Notes: generated by a model from the sequence alone, not told the origin. A DNA stretch of 64,000 nucleotides from Mycolicibacterium vulneris (GCF_002104765.1 NZ_NCXM01000012.1:1-64000), one strand, 5' to 3'. Shown: positions 19,340-30,467, counted from the first letter of the stretch. Numbers and translations: made by a program.

Positions 19340-20569
19340 ATGGCAGGCAAAGCCAAAATCAAGGTCAAAGGCCGCGTCGTAGAGCTCGACGGTGACGAAA
19401 TGACCCGCGTCATATGGAAGTTCATCAAGGACCTGCTGATCCTGCCGCACCTCGACATCGATCTGGACTACTACGACCTGGGCATCGAGCACCGCGACCG
19501 CACCGACGACCAGGTGACCATCGACGCGGCCTACGCCATCAAGAAGCACGGCGTGGGTGTCAAGTGCGCCACCATCACCCCCGACGAGGCCCGCGTCCAG
19601 GAGTTCAATCTCAAAAAGATGTGGCTCTCGCCGAACGGGACAATTCGAAACATTCTGGGCGGCACCATCTTCCGCGAGCCCATCGTGATCTCGAACGTGC
19701 CACGGCTGGTACCGGGCTGGACCAAGCCGATCGTCATCGGCCGCCACGCTTTCGGCGATCAGTACCGGTCGACCAACTTCAAGGTCGACAAATCCGGAAC
19801 CGTCGCAATCACTTTCACCCCCGCCGACGGCAGCGAGCCGATGGTGCACGAGGTGGTGTCCATCCCCGAGGACGGCGGCGTCGTGATGGGGATGTACAAC
19901 TTCAAGGACTCCATCCGGGACTTCGCCCGCGCCTCGCTGAAGTACGGGCTGAACGCCAAGTGGCCGGTGTACCTGTCCACCAAGAACACCATCCTCAAGG
20001 CCTACGACGGCATGTTCAAAGACGAGTTCCAGCGCGTCTACGACGAGGAGTTCAAGGACCAGTTCGAGGCCGAGGGGCTGACCTACGAGCACCGGTTGAT
20101 CGACGACATGGTCGCGGCCTGCCTGAAGTGGGAGGGCGGCTACGTGTGGGCCTGCAAAAACTACGACGGCGACGTGCAGTCGGACCTCGTCGCGCAGGGC
20201 TACGGCTCACTGGGGCTGATGACGTCGGTGCTGATGACCGCCGACGGCAAGACGGTCGAGGCCGAGGCCGCGCACGGCACCGTCACCCGGCACTTCCGTC
20301 AGTATCAGGCCGGCAAGCCGACCTCGACCAACCCCATCGCCTCGATCTTCGCCTGGACGCGCGGGCTGGCGCACCGCGGCAAGCTGGACGACACCCCCGA
20401 GGTGATCGGGTTCGCGCAGACCCTGGAGAACGTGGTGGTCTCCACCGTCGAGGGCGGCAAGATGACCAAAGACCTGGCCATCCTGATCGGCCCCGACCAG
20501 GAGTGGCAGCAGAGCGAGGAATTCCTCAACTCGATCGCCGAGAACCTGGAAAAACAGCTGGCTAGCTAG
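19340..20569 (+). CDS. icd1: Dimeric NADP-dependent isocitrate dehydrogenase
   Basis: A 409-residue eukaryote-like homodimeric ICDH. '[19 protein letters not shown]' at the N-terminus, '[20 protein letters not shown]' in the substrate loop and '[15 protein letters not shown]' in the NADP region match the family. It catalyses the same reaction as the upstream icd2 but belongs to a different fold class (no sequence similarity). ATG 19340 is the natural start ([16 protein letters not shown]). The downstream hydrolase is convergent and its stop overlaps icd1's end by eight bases. Confidence 0.96.
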   Translation: MAGKAKIKVKGRVVELDGDEMTRVIWKFIKDLLILPHLDIDLDYYDLGIEHRDRTDDQVTIDAAYAIKKHGVGVKCATITPDEARVQEFNLKKMWLSPNGTIRNILGGTIFREPIVISNVPRLVPGWTKPIVIGRHAFGDQYRSTNFKVDKSGTVAITFTPADGSEPMVHEVVSIPEDGGVVMGMYNFKDSIRDFARASLKYGLNAKWPVYLSTKNTILKAYDGMFKDEFQRVYDEEFKDQFEAEGLTYEHRLIDDMVAACLKWEGGYVWACKNYDGDVQSDLVAQGYGSLGLMTSVLMTADGKTVEAEAAHGTVTRHFRQYQAGKPTSTNPIASIFAWTRGLAHRGKLDDTPEVIGFAQTLENVVVSTVEGGKMTKDLAILIGPDQEWQQSEEFLNSIAENLEKQLAS

Positions 20570-21470
20570 CCGGTGGCTGTTGGCGGTCGGCCCCGCCGGC
20601 GCATTCGTCGATGAAGTCGGCGATGGCCGCGGCGACCCGCCCGGGCGCCTCGAACATCGGCACGTGCCCGACGCCGTCGAGCTTGGTGATCTTCGTTCCC
20701 GGCGGCAGGTAGTCGGTGAAGTGCCGGCTGAACCTACTCGCGGGCACCACCCGGTCCTTCTCGCACAGCACCAGCTGGACGGGCACCGCGGTGTCGGCCA
20801 GCTGCAGCAGGCCGGGGTCCAGCAACGACTTGGCCAGCAGCTGGAAGTAGGCCGGGCAGTGGGCGGCGTCGTTGACGACGCCGCGCAGCTGCTCCTCGCT
20901 GATCCCGTCAGGCGTCGCGGTCAGCGGCAGGGTGGCCAGCCGCCGGCTCAGCGGCAGCCGCAGGGTGCGCTCGCCGAGCAGCCGGGCCAGCGCCAGCATC
21001 GGCATGCCCGCGATGAACTTGCTGATGACCTCGAATTTCACCGGGCTCCACCGCGTCCATCCCCCCGCGGCGCCGATGCCGGTCACGCTGCGTGCGCGCC
21101 CGCGCCGCTCCAGCTCGAAGGCGACCCAGCCGCCCAGCGAGTTGCCCACCAGGTGGGCGGTTTCCCAGCCGAGCTGGTCGAGCTGGCGCTCGACGTGGTC
21201 GGCCAGCACCGACGAGCTCAGCAGCCAGGTGCCCGCGTAGGGCCCGCCGTTGTGCCCGGCCATGGTGGGGGCGAAGACCTCGAAGCGGCCGGTGTCGGCC
21301 AGCCGCGGCGCGACCGGATCCCACACCGTCTGCGACATGAGGAATCCGTGCAGCATCAGGACCGGCTCTCCGGAACCAACGTGGATCGGCGAACGGGCCG
21401 AAGGCGACGCCGAGTGAGCGGGGCTCACGAGGAAGGAGCCGAGCAGACGAGCTTGCGCATAACCCGACAT
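20562..21470 (-). CDS. Alpha/beta hydrolase
   Basis: A 302-residue serine hydrolase. The fold begins at '[18 protein letters not shown]' (oxyanion HG), the nucleophile is in '[15 protein letters not shown]', the acid in '[15 protein letters not shown]' and the His in '[14 protein letters not shown]'. The catalytic triad is thus complete. Start ATG 21470 is tentative: the first ~30 residues are low-complexity ([13 protein letters not shown]) and could be non-native. The position corresponds to the Rv3337/Rv3338 pair of M. tuberculosis, which I recall as two pieces of one hydrolase; here it is intact. Substrate unknown. Confidence 0.85.
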   Translation of the reverse strand: MSGYAQARLLGSFLVSPAHSASPSARSPIHVGSGEPVLMLHGFLMSQTVWDPVAPRLADTGRFEVFAPTMAGHNGGPYAGTWLLSSSVLADHVERQLDQLGWETAHLVGNSLGGWVAFELERRGRARSVTGIGAAGGWTRWSPVKFEVISKFIAGMPMLALARLLGERTLRLPLSRRLATLPLTATPDGISEEQLRGVVNDAAHCPAYFQLLAKSLLDPGLLQLADTAVPVQLVLCEKDRVVPASRFSRHFTDYLPPGTKITKLDGVGHVPMFEAPGRVAAAIADFIDECAGGADRQQPPAS

Positions 21471-21548
21471 TAAATCCGGTACCGCCGGTACCGCAACCGG
21501 CGGGGTTGCGCGGGCGCCGGTCGGTGCGGCCGTAGCGGCCGCCCGTGA

Positions 21549-22583
<1,035 letters not shown>

Positions 22584-22609
22584 TACCGCTTCTCATTTGG
22601 AGTCGTGCG

Positions 22610-23647
22610 ATGAGTGAGCCGGCGAAGCCGGGCTTTTTCGATCGGCTGCGCGCCCGCCATGGGTGGATCGATCACGTCATCCGCGCCTACCAGCGTTTCG
22701 ACGACCGCAACGGCGGGTTCTTCGCGGCCGGCCTCACCTACTACACGATCTTCGCGTTGTTTCCTTTGCTCATGGTCGGTTTCGCGGTCTTCGGGTTCGC
22801 GCTGGCCCGTCGGCCGCAGCTGTTGAGCACCATCGACGACCACATCCGCTCCCAGGTGACCGGCACGCTGGGTAATGAGCTGCAGGAGCTGATGAACTCG
22901 GCCATCGACGCCCGGACGTCGGTCGGCGTGATCGGTCTGGCCACCGCGGTATGGGCGGGCCTGGGCTGGATCTCGCACTTGCGCCAGGCGCTGACGGAGA
23001 TGTGGTGGGACGAGGAGATCGAGTCACCGGGCTTCGTGCGCAACAAGTTTTCCGATCTGCTGGCGATGGTGGGGACGTTCGCGGTGATCGTGGCCACCGT
23101 CGCGCTGACCGCCGTCGGCCATGCCGCGCCCATGGCCGCGCTGCTGAAATGGCTTGGTATACCACAGTTTGTGGTCTTCGACTGGTTGTTTTGGCTGTTC
23201 TCGATCCTGATCGCGACGCTGGTGTCCTGGCTGCTGTTCACCTGGATGATCGCCCGCCTGCCGCGCGAAAAGGTCAGCCTGGTCGATTCGATGCGGGCCG
23301 GACTGATCGCGGCGATCGGCTTCGAGGTGTTCAAACAGGTCGCCTCCATCTATCTGCGGACGGTGCTGCGCAGCCCGGCGGGCGCGGCCTTCGGCCCGGT
23401 GCTGGGGTTGATGGTGTTCGCTTACATCACCGCGTATCTCGTGCTGTACTGCACCGCGTGGGCGGCGACCGCCTCCAACGACCCGCGCAGTCAACCCGTC
23501 GCGCCTCCGGCCCCGGCCGTCATCGCGCCGCGGATTCAGATGGACGAGGGCCTCAACACCCGCCAGACCCTGACCGCGATGGCACTGGGAGCCGTTGGGG
23601 CGCTGACGCTTTCCCGGATCGCCCGCCTCACCCGCCGCGATCGCTAG
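22610..23647 (+). CDS. YihY/UPF0761 family inner-membrane protein
   Basis: A 345-residue integral membrane protein with about six helices. 'FAAGLTYYTIFALFPLLMVG' is the family signature; 'GWISHLRQALTEMWWDEE' and 'AAFGPVLGLMVFAYITAYLVL' follow. Older names (BrkB, ribonuclease BN) are not supported by mechanism; its function remains unclear. It lies directly after trpS. Its 3' end overlaps the end of a decayed SMR gene on the opposite strand. Confidence 0.9.
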   Translation: MSEPAKPGFFDRLRARHGWIDHVIRAYQRFDDRNGGFFAAGLTYYTIFALFPLLMVGFAVFGFALARRPQLLSTIDDHIRSQVTGTLGNELQELMNSAIDARTSVGVIGLATAVWAGLGWISHLRQALTEMWWDEEIESPGFVRNKFSDLLAMVGTFAVIVATVALTAVGHAAPMAALLKWLGIPQFVVFDWLFWLFSILIATLVSWLLFTWMIARLPREKVSLVDSMRAGLIAAIGFEVFKQVASIYLRTVLRSPAGAAFGPVLGLMVFAYITAYLVLYCTAWAATASNDPRSQPVAPPAPAVIAPRIQMDEGLNTRQTLTAMALGAVGALTLSRIARLTRRDR

Positions 23648-23860
23648 CCGGCAGTTTCAGGCCCGCGACGCAGGCCACGATCCCGCCGATCAGCGCCAGC
23701 TTGATCAACGACGCCGATTCGTCGCCGACCAGCATCGCGTGGTACCGACCGGCAGGGTGCGCATGGCGATCCTCAGTCCGGTCATCGAAAGCGCCACGGC
23801 GACAAGGAAGAACAGCGACGGCCCGGGCCGGGAGAAGCCGTCGGATTTGTTCAGGGGATG
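23628..23860 (-). pseudogene. Remnant of an SMR-family multidrug efflux gene
   Basis: On the minus strand one frame reads 'LNKSDGFSRPGPSLFFLVAV' then 'ALSMTGLRIAMRTLPVGT'. A different frame continues 'MLVGDESASLIKLALIGGIV' and 'ACVAGLKLPASD' to a stop at 23628. Together these match the second half of small multidrug resistance proteins (EmrE/QacE/SugE type), whose intact form has 'LPVGTAYAVWTGIGAVG' between the two pieces. The N-terminal ~30 residues are missing and a deletion plus frameshift removes the AYAVWTG core, so it cannot be functional. It starts just past the nagA stop. Confidence 0.75.
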
Positions 23861-24994
23861 CTAACAAACATCGAGCGGATGGTCTCGCCAGGCGCCGCGC
23901 ACCATGACCTCCGATACGCTCAAACCAGCGTCCAGCACAACAAGATTGGCGTCGTAGCCCGCTCTCAGCTCGCCCACCCGTTGCAGGCCGAGTGCGCGCG
24001 CCGGCGTCGTGGCGGTCGTCTGCACCGCGGCGAGCGGCCCGGCGTCGGCATGCACCGTGCGGAAGAGCCGATCCATGGTGGCGGTGCTGCCCGCGATCGT
24101 CGGCGTCCCGTGCACCCGTGCGACACCGGCGACGACGTCGACGTGCACCGACCCGAGCCGGAACGCACCGTCGGGCCGGCCGGCCGCGGCGATCGCATCG
24201 GTGATCATCGCGACCCGGTCTGCCCCGGCGGCCGCGATCACCGCCGCCACCACGTCGGGGTGCAGGTGCACGCCGTCGGCGATCACCTCGACGGTCACCC
24301 GCGGGTCGCGCAGCAGCGCCAGGGCCGGGCCCGGCTCGCGATGGTGCAGCGGCGGCATCGCGTTGAACAGATGCGTGCCGACCGTGGCGCCCAGCGCGAC
24401 GGCGTGCCGGGTCTGCTCGTAGCTGGCGCCGGTATGCCCCACCGCCACAACGACTCCCGCGTCCACGAAACGGCGAATGGCCCCATCGGCCCCGGGCAGC
24501 TCGGGTGCCAGCGTCACCATCCGGATGGTGCCGTCGCCTGCGGCCAGCACCGCGTCGATTTCGCCCGGGTCCGGCTCGCGCATCTTCGTGCGATCGTGGG
24601 CTCCGCAGTGTGCGCGGCTCAGCCACGGCCCCTCCAGGTGGATGCCCGCGACGGTGCGCCGGTGGGTGGCTTCGGCGAGCGCGCGCACCCCGGCGAGCAG
24701 TTCGGACGGTGACGCGGTCACCAGGCTGGCCAGCGTGGTGGTGGAGCCGTGTCGCAGGTGGAACGCGGCGGCGCCGGCGATGCCGTCGGCCTCGGTGTAG
24801 GATGCGCCGCCGCCGCCGTGCACGTGCATGTCGATAAAGCCGGGCACCACAGTGCAATCGGGGAAGTCCCGGTCGGCCGGGTAGGGCGGCGGGCCTGGCG
24901 CGCAGGCCGCGATCTGTCCGCCGGAGGTCTGCAGCCAGCCGGGGCGGCAGACCTGACCGTCGAGCACCATGGTGCCCGCGGCGATCACGGCCAT
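23861..24994 (-). CDS. nagA: N-acetylglucosamine-6-phosphate deacetylase
   Basis: A 377-residue amidohydrolase-superfamily enzyme removing acetate from GlcNAc-6-phosphate, feeding recycled amino sugars to metabolism or wall synthesis. Metal and catalytic motifs are 'FIDMHVHGGGGASYT', 'GIHLEGPWLS', 'VVAVGHTGASYEQ', 'GTHLFNAMPP', 'VEVIADGVHLHPD' and 'VAMITDAIAAAG' (catalytic Asp). ATG 24994 is preferred; a TTG at 25012 would add six residues and overlap sugI further. The start overlaps the end of sugI, so the genes dacB1-sugI-nagA form one transcription unit. Confidence 0.93.
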   Translation of the reverse strand: MAVIAAGTMVLDGQVCRPGWLQTSGGQIAACAPGPPPYPADRDFPDCTVVPGFIDMHVHGGGGASYTEADGIAGAAAFHLRHGSTTTLASLVTASPSELLAGVRALAEATHRRTVAGIHLEGPWLSRAHCGAHDRTKMREPDPGEIDAVLAAGDGTIRMVTLAPELPGADGAIRRFVDAGVVVAVGHTGASYEQTRHAVALGATVGTHLFNAMPPLHHREPGPALALLRDPRVTVEVIADGVHLHPDVVAAVIAAAGADRVAMITDAIAAAGRPDGAFRLGSVHVDVVAGVARVHGTPTIAGSTATMDRLFRTVHADAGPLAAVQTTATTPARALGLQRVGELRAGYDANLVVLDAGLSVSEVMVRGAWRDHPLDVC

Positions 24995-26337
24995 CGGCCG
25001 CCGTTCTCCCAAAAGTGGCGGATGTCCTCGAGCTGGCGCCCCTTGGTTTCCGGCGCGTACCGGTACACGAAGACGAGCGCGACCGTGGCGAGCCCCGCGA
25101 ACAGCGCGAAAGTCCCTGCGCCACCCAGTGAATGGAGCAGGGTCAGGAAGACGGCGGCGATGATGGCGTTAGCCACCAGGTTGGAGGTCAACATGGTGCT
25201 CGACCCGATCGAGCGTAGCCGGGACGGGAAGCTTTCGCTGGCGTATACCCAGCCCAGCGAACCGAAGCCCATCGTGTAGCCGATGATGAACAGCAGGATG
25301 CCGGCGAACCCGGCGATCGCGCCACCCAAGCCCTGACCGAACACGGCCATCAGCACGAGGTCGGCGACGATCATCATGGCGGTGCCCCACAACAGGATTG
25401 GCCGCCGGCCCACCCGGTCGACCAGCAGCAGCGCCGCGCCGACCGCGGCCAGCCCGGCGACCTGCAGCAGTGCCGGCAGACCGAGCAGCGCGAAATTGCC
25501 GGTGAACCCCATGGCCTGAAAGATCCGGGGGCTGTAGTAGATGATCGCGTTGATGCCGGTGATCTGGATCAGGAAGCCGAGCACGACCACGAAGGCGGTA
25601 GCCCGCAGGTAGGGGGGCCGCAGCATCTCGGTGAACCCACCCCTGGCGCCGGGCGCGGCTTCGCTCAACGCGCGGCCGATCTCGGCGAGCTCGTGGTCGA
25701 CCTGCGCGGTGGGTTCCACCCGCAGCAGCGCGCGCCGGGCGTCGTCCATCCGGCCCTTCAACACGTACCAGCGGGCCGTGTCGGGCATTCGAATCACCAA
25801 CGGCAGCAACAACGCTGCGGGCACGCAGGCCAGCCCCAGCATCCACCGCCAGCTGTGGGTGCCGGCCAGCAGGTAGCCGGTCACATAGCCGACGATCAGA
25901 CCGCTGACGATCGCCAGCTGGTAGGCCGTCAGCAGCGAACCGCGCACCGCCGTCGGCGCCGACTCCGCCACGTAGACCGGGACCACCACCACCGTCACCC
26001 CGATGGTCAGCCCCAGCAGCAGCCGTGCTGTCAGCAACATCGGCAGCGAGATCGAGGACGCGGCCAGCAGCGCGAAAACCGCGTAGGCGAACAGGATCAG
26101 CACCACGGACCGTTTCCGCCCGATCACGTTGGCCAGTACTCCGGCGCCCAGCGCCCCGACGATCTGGCCGATCACCACCATCGTCGTCAGCAATTCCTGC
26201 TGGCGCGTGGACAATCCGAAGTCCTCGGTGACGAACAACTGCGCCCCGGCGATGATGGACAGGTCGTAGCCGTAGATGACGCCCACGCTGGCGGCGGTGA
26301 GCCCGACCAGCAGTCCGCGCCGCGATCCGCCTGCCAC
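24985..26337 (-). CDS. sugI: Sugar transporter, major facilitator superfamily
   Basis: A 450-residue, 12-helix MFS sugar porter. Sugar-porter signatures are 'YGYDLSIIAGAQLF' in helix 1, 'GRKRSVVLILFAYAVFA' (motif A region), 'PVYVAESAPTAVRGSLLTAY' and the terminal 'PETKGRQLEDI'. It is placed between dacB1 and nagA as in M. tuberculosis (Rv3331). Proximity to nagA hints at an amino sugar or related substrate, but specificity cannot be read from sequence. Confidence 0.9.
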   Translation of the reverse strand: MAGGSRRGLLVGLTAASVGVIYGYDLSIIAGAQLFVTEDFGLSTRQQELLTTMVVIGQIVGALGAGVLANVIGRKRSVVLILFAYAVFALLAASSISLPMLLTARLLLGLTIGVTVVVVPVYVAESAPTAVRGSLLTAYQLAIVSGLIVGYVTGYLLAGTHSWRWMLGLACVPAALLLPLVIRMPDTARWYVLKGRMDDARRALLRVEPTAQVDHELAEIGRALSEAAPGARGGFTEMLRPPYLRATAFVVVLGFLIQITGINAIIYYSPRIFQAMGFTGNFALLGLPALLQVAGLAAVGAALLLVDRVGRRPILLWGTAMMIVADLVLMAVFGQGLGGAIAGFAGILLFIIGYTMGFGSLGWVYASESFPSRLRSIGSSTMLTSNLVANAIIAAVFLTLLHSLGGAGTFALFAGLATVALVFVYRYAPETKGRQLEDIRHFWENGGRWP

Positions 26338-26342
26338 GGCGC

Positions 26343-27608
26343 TCAGCGGTGTTGCGGTCGGCGGTTCATCGAGCGGGCCACCATGATCAGCGCGAACACG
26401 ACGATGGTGCCGATCACCGCCACACCCACCCGGATCGGCATGGCGTCCGCCGACGGGAGGATCCCGCCGGCCTCAGCGTTATTGGCGAGCGGGTCCGTCA
26501 CGGCGTCGTGCTTGGCAGGCGCCAGGGACGGGTCGGGCGCGATCAGCGAGCCGACCTGCGTGCCCTGCGGCGTGGAGAAGCCGTAGTCCAGTAGGTGCGC
26601 TGCCTGTTCCCACGGCGCGATCGGCACCCGCGTCCCGTGTAGCAGCACCGCCACCAGCCTTCGCCCGTCGTGGTTGGCCGCACCCACGAACGTCTGGCCC
26701 GCGTCGTCGGTGTACCCGGTCTTGCCGCCCAGGGCGCCGGGATACTTGTAGAGCAGCTGGTTGTCGTTCTCCAGCTCGTAGCCTGGGTGGTCGCCGTGGC
26801 CGGGGAAGTCGAAGGTCCGCGTCGCGACGATGTCGGCGAACGTCGGGTTCTGCCACGCGTAACGGTAGAACAGCCCGATGTCGTAGGCCGAGGTGCTCAT
26901 CCCGGGCGCATCCAGCCCCGACGGCGAGGCCACCCGGGTGTCCTGGCCGCCCAGCTTCGCGGCCAGCACGTTGATCTTCTCCAGCGCCTGCTGCATGCCG
27001 CCCAGCTGCATCGACAGCGCGTGGGCGGCGTCGTTGCCGGAGTGCATCAGCAGCCCATGCAGCAGCTGGTTGACGGTGAAGACGCCGCCCTCCTCGACAC
27101 CGACCTTGGTGCCCTCGGCGGCGGCGTCGTCGGCGGTTCCGGGGACCGACTTGTTCAGGTTGAGCGCGTTGAGGGAGGCCATCGCGACCAGCACCTTGAT
27201 GATGCTGGCCGGGCGGTGCCGCCCGTGCGGGTCCTTGGCCGCGATGACGGCGCCGCTGTCCAGGTCCGCCACCAGCCAGGCCTCGGCGGAGACGTCGTTG
27301 GGCAGCGCCGGCGTATTCGGCGCGGCGACGATGCCGCAGCTGCCCAGCGCGTCACCGCCGACCGGCTTGGCGGGCACCGCCAGCGGTATCGGCGGGTCAC
27401 CGGCTGTGGGCGCCTCCGACGAATCCACGGCCTTCGGGGTGTTCACCTTGTACGGGCAGTCCGGGGGCGCGGCATTGGGTTCGGCGCCGGGTTCGGCGTT
27501 CGCCGGTGGCACACCCAGCGGCAAAGTCGCCGGTACCGCCAACGTGGCCGGGGCGGCCATCAGGAAAAGCGCCGCTGCCAGGCATGATGCGGAACGTAAC
27601 AGGCTCAT
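26343..27608 (-). CDS. dacB1: D-alanyl-D-alanine carboxypeptidase (PBP5-like)
   Basis: A 421-residue penicillin-binding protein trimming the terminal D-Ala of peptidoglycan stem peptides. A signal peptide spans residues 1-38 ([19 protein letters not shown]). The active-site motifs of serine peptidase family S11 are present: SxxK in '[12 protein letters not shown]', SxN in '[13 protein letters not shown]' and KTG in '[13 protein letters not shown]'. A C-terminal membrane helix ([18 protein letters not shown]) anchors it with a short basic tail. ATG 27608 is chosen because it opens directly onto the signal peptide. sugI follows after five bases. Confidence 0.93.
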   Translation of the reverse strand: MSLLRSASCLAAALFLMAAPATLAVPATLPLGVPPANAEPGAEPNAAPPDCPYKVNTPKAVDSSEAPTAGDPPIPLAVPAKPVGGDALGSCGIVAAPNTPALPNDVSAEAWLVADLDSGAVIAAKDPHGRHRPASIIKVLVAMASLNALNLNKSVPGTADDAAAEGTKVGVEEGGVFTVNQLLHGLLMHSGNDAAHALSMQLGGMQQALEKINVLAAKLGGQDTRVASPSGLDAPGMSTSAYDIGLFYRYAWQNPTFADIVATRTFDFPGHGDHPGYELENDNQLLYKYPGALGGKTGYTDDAGQTFVGAANHDGRRLVAVLLHGTRVPIAPWEQAAHLLDYGFSTPQGTQVGSLIAPDPSLAPAKHDAVTDPLANNAEAGGILPSADAMPIRVGVAVIGTIVVFALIMVARSMNRRPQHR

Positions 27609-27657
27609 CGTCTGTGCACAGTAAGCGATCGGCGGCCCGAATCCGGGGAGCCGCGCT

Positions 27658-28080
27658 GTGGCTGGTGAGGCGGAAGTTACTGAGCGGTGGCGGCGGGGCC
27701 GCGATACGCTGGGCCCGCGGTCAGCCCGAAGGCCACCCACCGCACCGGATTCGGAGGGTTTGGTCATTTCACGCGATCGGTTTTGGTCCGCCTGGCGGCG
27801 CAATCGCGGCGGCGCGGGCGCCTCGGCCGCTGCCGGCCCGCGAGCGCTGAACGATCTGCTCAAACAGGTCGAGAAGGCAACGCAGGTGCGACGTTCCGGG
27901 TTCGAGCAGGTGCTGGCGGAGCTGAAGCTGCACCGTGACGCCGCCACCGACGCCGAGCTGCGATCGGCGCTGGCCTGGCTGTGCAACGCAGTGACGCGGT
28001 TCGGCAACAACCCGACCGCCACGCACGCCCGCGAGGTGATGATGGCCGCCGACGCGGTCCGGCGGACACCCGCCGGCTAG
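27658..28080 (+). CDS. Conserved small hypothetical protein
   Basis: A 140-residue protein with no domain I recognise. The C-terminal ~80 residues look genuinely coding: a helical segment '[20 protein letters not shown]' and '[20 protein letters not shown]', then '[20 protein letters not shown]'. The N-terminal ~35 residues are basic and low-complexity, so the true start may be internal (for example TTG within '[11 protein letters not shown]'). GTG 27658 has GGGGAG eight bases upstream. It is divergent from dacB1 and convergent with the propeller gene. Probably soluble and helical. Confidence 0.6.
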   Translation: MAGEAEVTERWRRGRDTLGPRSARRPPTAPDSEGLVISRDRFWSAWRRNRGGAGASAAAGPRALNDLLKQVEKATQVRRSGFEQVLAELKLHRDAATDAELRSALAWLCNAVTRFGNNPTATHAREVMMAADAVRRTPAG

Positions 28081-28085
28081 CAGGC

Positions 28086-29099
28086 TTACAGCGTGGTGGC
28101 GGCCAGGTCCACGTGGGCCAGCGCCGGGAAGTTGATCGTGCTCATCCAGAGCTTGCCGGCCGCCTCGACCAGCCCGGTGACGGAGCCGAAGTCCGGCTGC
28201 GCGGTGCGCAGGCCGGCCACCGCCGCGCCGCTGTCCGGATCGAACGCGACCGCCCAGATCTCCGGCTTGATCCGCGGTTGTAGCCGCTCGGGCAGCCGCC
28301 ACACCACCTGGCGGATGATCGGGGCGCGCGGGAACAGCGATTCCAGCGCAGGGTTCGCCTCGGTGACCATCGCGACCCAGATGCGGCCGTCGGCGCCGGT
28401 GGATATGTTGTCGGGCATGCCGGGCAGGTGCACCGCCAACGGTGTCACCGTTTTAGCCCGCGGCCCGCTAAGCCAGTACTTCGACAGCCGGCGCGCCTGC
28501 GTCTCGGCGAACACCAGCGCCGACCCGTCGGCCGTGGCCGTCACCCCGTTGGCGAAGTACAGCCCGTCCACCAGCGTGCTGACCGTGCCGTCCGTGCCGA
28601 GGCGGTACAGGCCGCCGGTTGCGCGTGCCTCCACGATCGGGGCGGTGAAGTGCTCGAAATGATAGTCGCTCGTCGACTCGGTGAAATAGATTGTGCCGTC
28701 GGCTGTTTCGGTGACGTTGGAGCAGAACTTGAGCCGCCTGCCGCCGACAGATTCCACCAGAACGTCCAGCGTGCCGCCCTCCGGCTGCAGCGCGAGCAGT
28801 CCGCGGTGGCTGTCGCAGATCAGCAGCCGGCCGTCGCGGGCGACGTGCAGGCCGAGCGGTCGTCCGCCGGTGTCGACGATAATTTTGGGGACGGTGCCAC
28901 CGCCGCCCTCGGGGGAGATCCGCACGATGCGGCCGTCCTCGAGGCCCGTCCACAACTGGCCGGCCGAGTCGACGACGACGTCCTCGGGCCCGTTGCCGGG
29001 CAGCGGGATGACGGTGACGCCCGGCGCCGGCACGTCGGGCAGCTTCTCGACCGGCGGCGGCTGCCACCGCACCGGGTGGATACGGGGTTTGCGGGCCAT
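28086..29099 (-). CDS. Strictosidine-synthase-like / SMP-30-like beta-propeller hydrolase
   Basis: A 337-residue six-bladed beta-propeller protein. Blade-like repeats include 'GPEDVVVDSAGQLWTGLEDG', 'RPLGLHVARDGRLLICDSHR', 'TETADGTIYFTESTSDY' and 'GLYFANGVTATADGSALVF'. 'YFANGV' and 'FTESTSDY' are characteristic of the strictosidine synthase/APMAP group rather than classical gluconolactonase. It probably hydrolyses lactones or esters; the substrate is unknown and no plant-alkaloid role is implied. It sits between a small hypothetical and the class III aminotransferase, which it follows at ten bases and may share a transcript with. Confidence 0.82.
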   Translation of the reverse strand: MARKPRIHPVRWQPPPVEKLPDVPAPGVTVIPLPGNGPEDVVVDSAGQLWTGLEDGRIVRISPEGGGGTVPKIIVDTGGRPLGLHVARDGRLLICDSHRGLLALQPEGGTLDVLVESVGGRRLKFCSNVTETADGTIYFTESTSDYHFEHFTAPIVEARATGGLYRLGTDGTVSTLVDGLYFANGVTATADGSALVFAETQARRLSKYWLSGPRAKTVTPLAVHLPGMPDNISTGADGRIWVAMVTEANPALESLFPRAPIIRQVVWRLPERLQPRIKPEIWAVAFDPDSGAAVAGLRTAQPDFGSVTGLVEAAGKLWMSTINFPALAHVDLAATTL

Positions 29100-29109
29100 G
29101 CCCGGGACT

Positions 29110-30441
29110 TTAGAGCCACGCGTGGGCCTGCGTCAGCACCTCGCGCAGGATGGCCTCGATGGTGTCGAATTCGGCCTGGCCGCTGATCAGCGGCGGCGCC
29201 AGCTGGATGACGGAATCGCCGCGGTCGTCGGTGCGGCAGTACAACCCGGCCTCGAACAGCGCGGCACCGACCCGGGCGAGCAGCGGGCCGCGTTCTTCGT
29301 CGGTGAAGGTCTGCTTGGTCGCCTTGTCCTTGACCAGTTCCACGCCGTAGAAGAACCCCTCGCCGCGCACGTCGCCGACGATGGGCAGGTCGTAGAGCTT
29401 GTCCAGGGTGGCGCGGAAGGCGGGTGCGTGCGTCCGGACGTGATCGTTGAGGCCCTCACGCTCGAAGATGTCGAGGTTGGCCAGCCCCACGGCCGCCGAA
29501 ACCGGGTGGCCGCCAAAGGTATACCCGTGCGGGAACATGGTGGCGCCGTCGTTGAACGGCTCGAACAACCTGTCGCTGGCGATCATGGCGCCGATCGGTG
29601 AGTAGCCCGACGTCATTCCCTTGGCGCAGGTGATCATGTCGGGCACGTAGCCGAAGTCGTCGCAGGCGAACATCGACCCGATCCGGCCGAACGCGCAGAT
29701 CACCTCGTCGGAGACCAGCAGCACGTCGTATTCGTCGCAGATCTGCCGCACCCGTTCGAAATAGCCTGGGGGAGGCGGGATGCTGCCGCCCGCGTTCTGC
29801 ACCGGCTCCAGGAAAACCGCGGCCACGGTGTCGGGGCCCTCGAACTCGATGGCCTCGGCGATCCGGTCGGCGGCCCACTGCCCGAAGGCCTTCGGGTCGG
29901 TTCCGAACGGTTCGGGAGCCCGGTAGAAGTTGGTGTTGGGCACCCGGAAGCCGCCGGGAGTCACCGGTTCGAAGGGTGCCTTGAAGCGGGGCAGCCCGGT
30001 GATCGCCAGCGCGCCCTGGGTGGTGCCGTGGTAGGCGATCGCGCGCGAAATCACCTTGTGCTTACCGGGTTTGCCGGTGAGCTTGAAGTATTGCTTGGCC
30101 AGTTTCCACGCGGTCTCGACGGCCTCGGTGCCGCCCGTGGTGAAGAAGACCCGGTTCAGGTCGCCGGGGGCGTAGCCGGCGAGGCGTTCGGCGAGCTCGA
30201 TCGCGGGCGGAGTGGCGTACCCCCACAGCGGGAAGAACGCCAGCGTGCCGGCCTGCCGGGCGGCGACCTCGGCGAGTTCGGTGCGGCCGTGGCCGGCCTG
30301 CACGGTGAACAGCCCGGACAGGCCGTCCAGGTAGCTCTTGCCGCGGTCGTCGAAGATGGTGACACCCTGGCCGCGGGTGATGATCGGCGGCGTGATGTCC
30401 GGGCCGTGCCGGGCGAAGTGCAGCCATAGGTTGTCAGTCAT
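29110..30441 (-). CDS. Class III PLP-dependent aminotransferase
   Basis: A 443-residue omega-aminotransferase-type enzyme. The PLP lysine lies in 'MITCAKGMTSGYSPIGA'; the upstream 'LLVSDEVICAFGRIG' provides the PLP-ring Asp. 'VFFTTGGTEAVETAWKLAKQ' is the phosphate-binding GTEA motif, and 'YTFGGHPVSAAVGLAN' the second subunit contact. It corresponds to Rv3329. The amino donor is unknown (beta-alanine, putrescine, taurine-like substrates are typical). It is divergent from sigJ with only 26 bases between starts, so their promoters must overlap coding sequence. Confidence 0.9.
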   Translation of the reverse strand: MTDNLWLHFARHGPDITPPIITRGQGVTIFDDRGKSYLDGLSGLFTVQAGHGRTELAEVAARQAGTLAFFPLWGYATPPAIELAERLAGYAPGDLNRVFFTTGGTEAVETAWKLAKQYFKLTGKPGKHKVISRAIAYHGTTQGALAITGLPRFKAPFEPVTPGGFRVPNTNFYRAPEPFGTDPKAFGQWAADRIAEAIEFEGPDTVAAVFLEPVQNAGGSIPPPPGYFERVRQICDEYDVLLVSDEVICAFGRIGSMFACDDFGYVPDMITCAKGMTSGYSPIGAMIASDRLFEPFNDGATMFPHGYTFGGHPVSAAVGLANLDIFEREGLNDHVRTHAPAFRATLDKLYDLPIVGDVRGEGFFYGVELVKDKATKQTFTDEERGPLLARVGAALFEAGLYCRTDDRGDSVIQLAPPLISGQAEFDTIEAILREVLTQAHAWL

Positions 30442-30467
30442 CTTGCCGCTGAGCGTAACCTCGCGGC

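Noticed and set aside
21380..21470. Further copy of the interspersed repeat at the hydrolase 5' end
   Set aside because: The sequence is GC-rich with GAG/GCC motifs but does not align with the 55-bp core.
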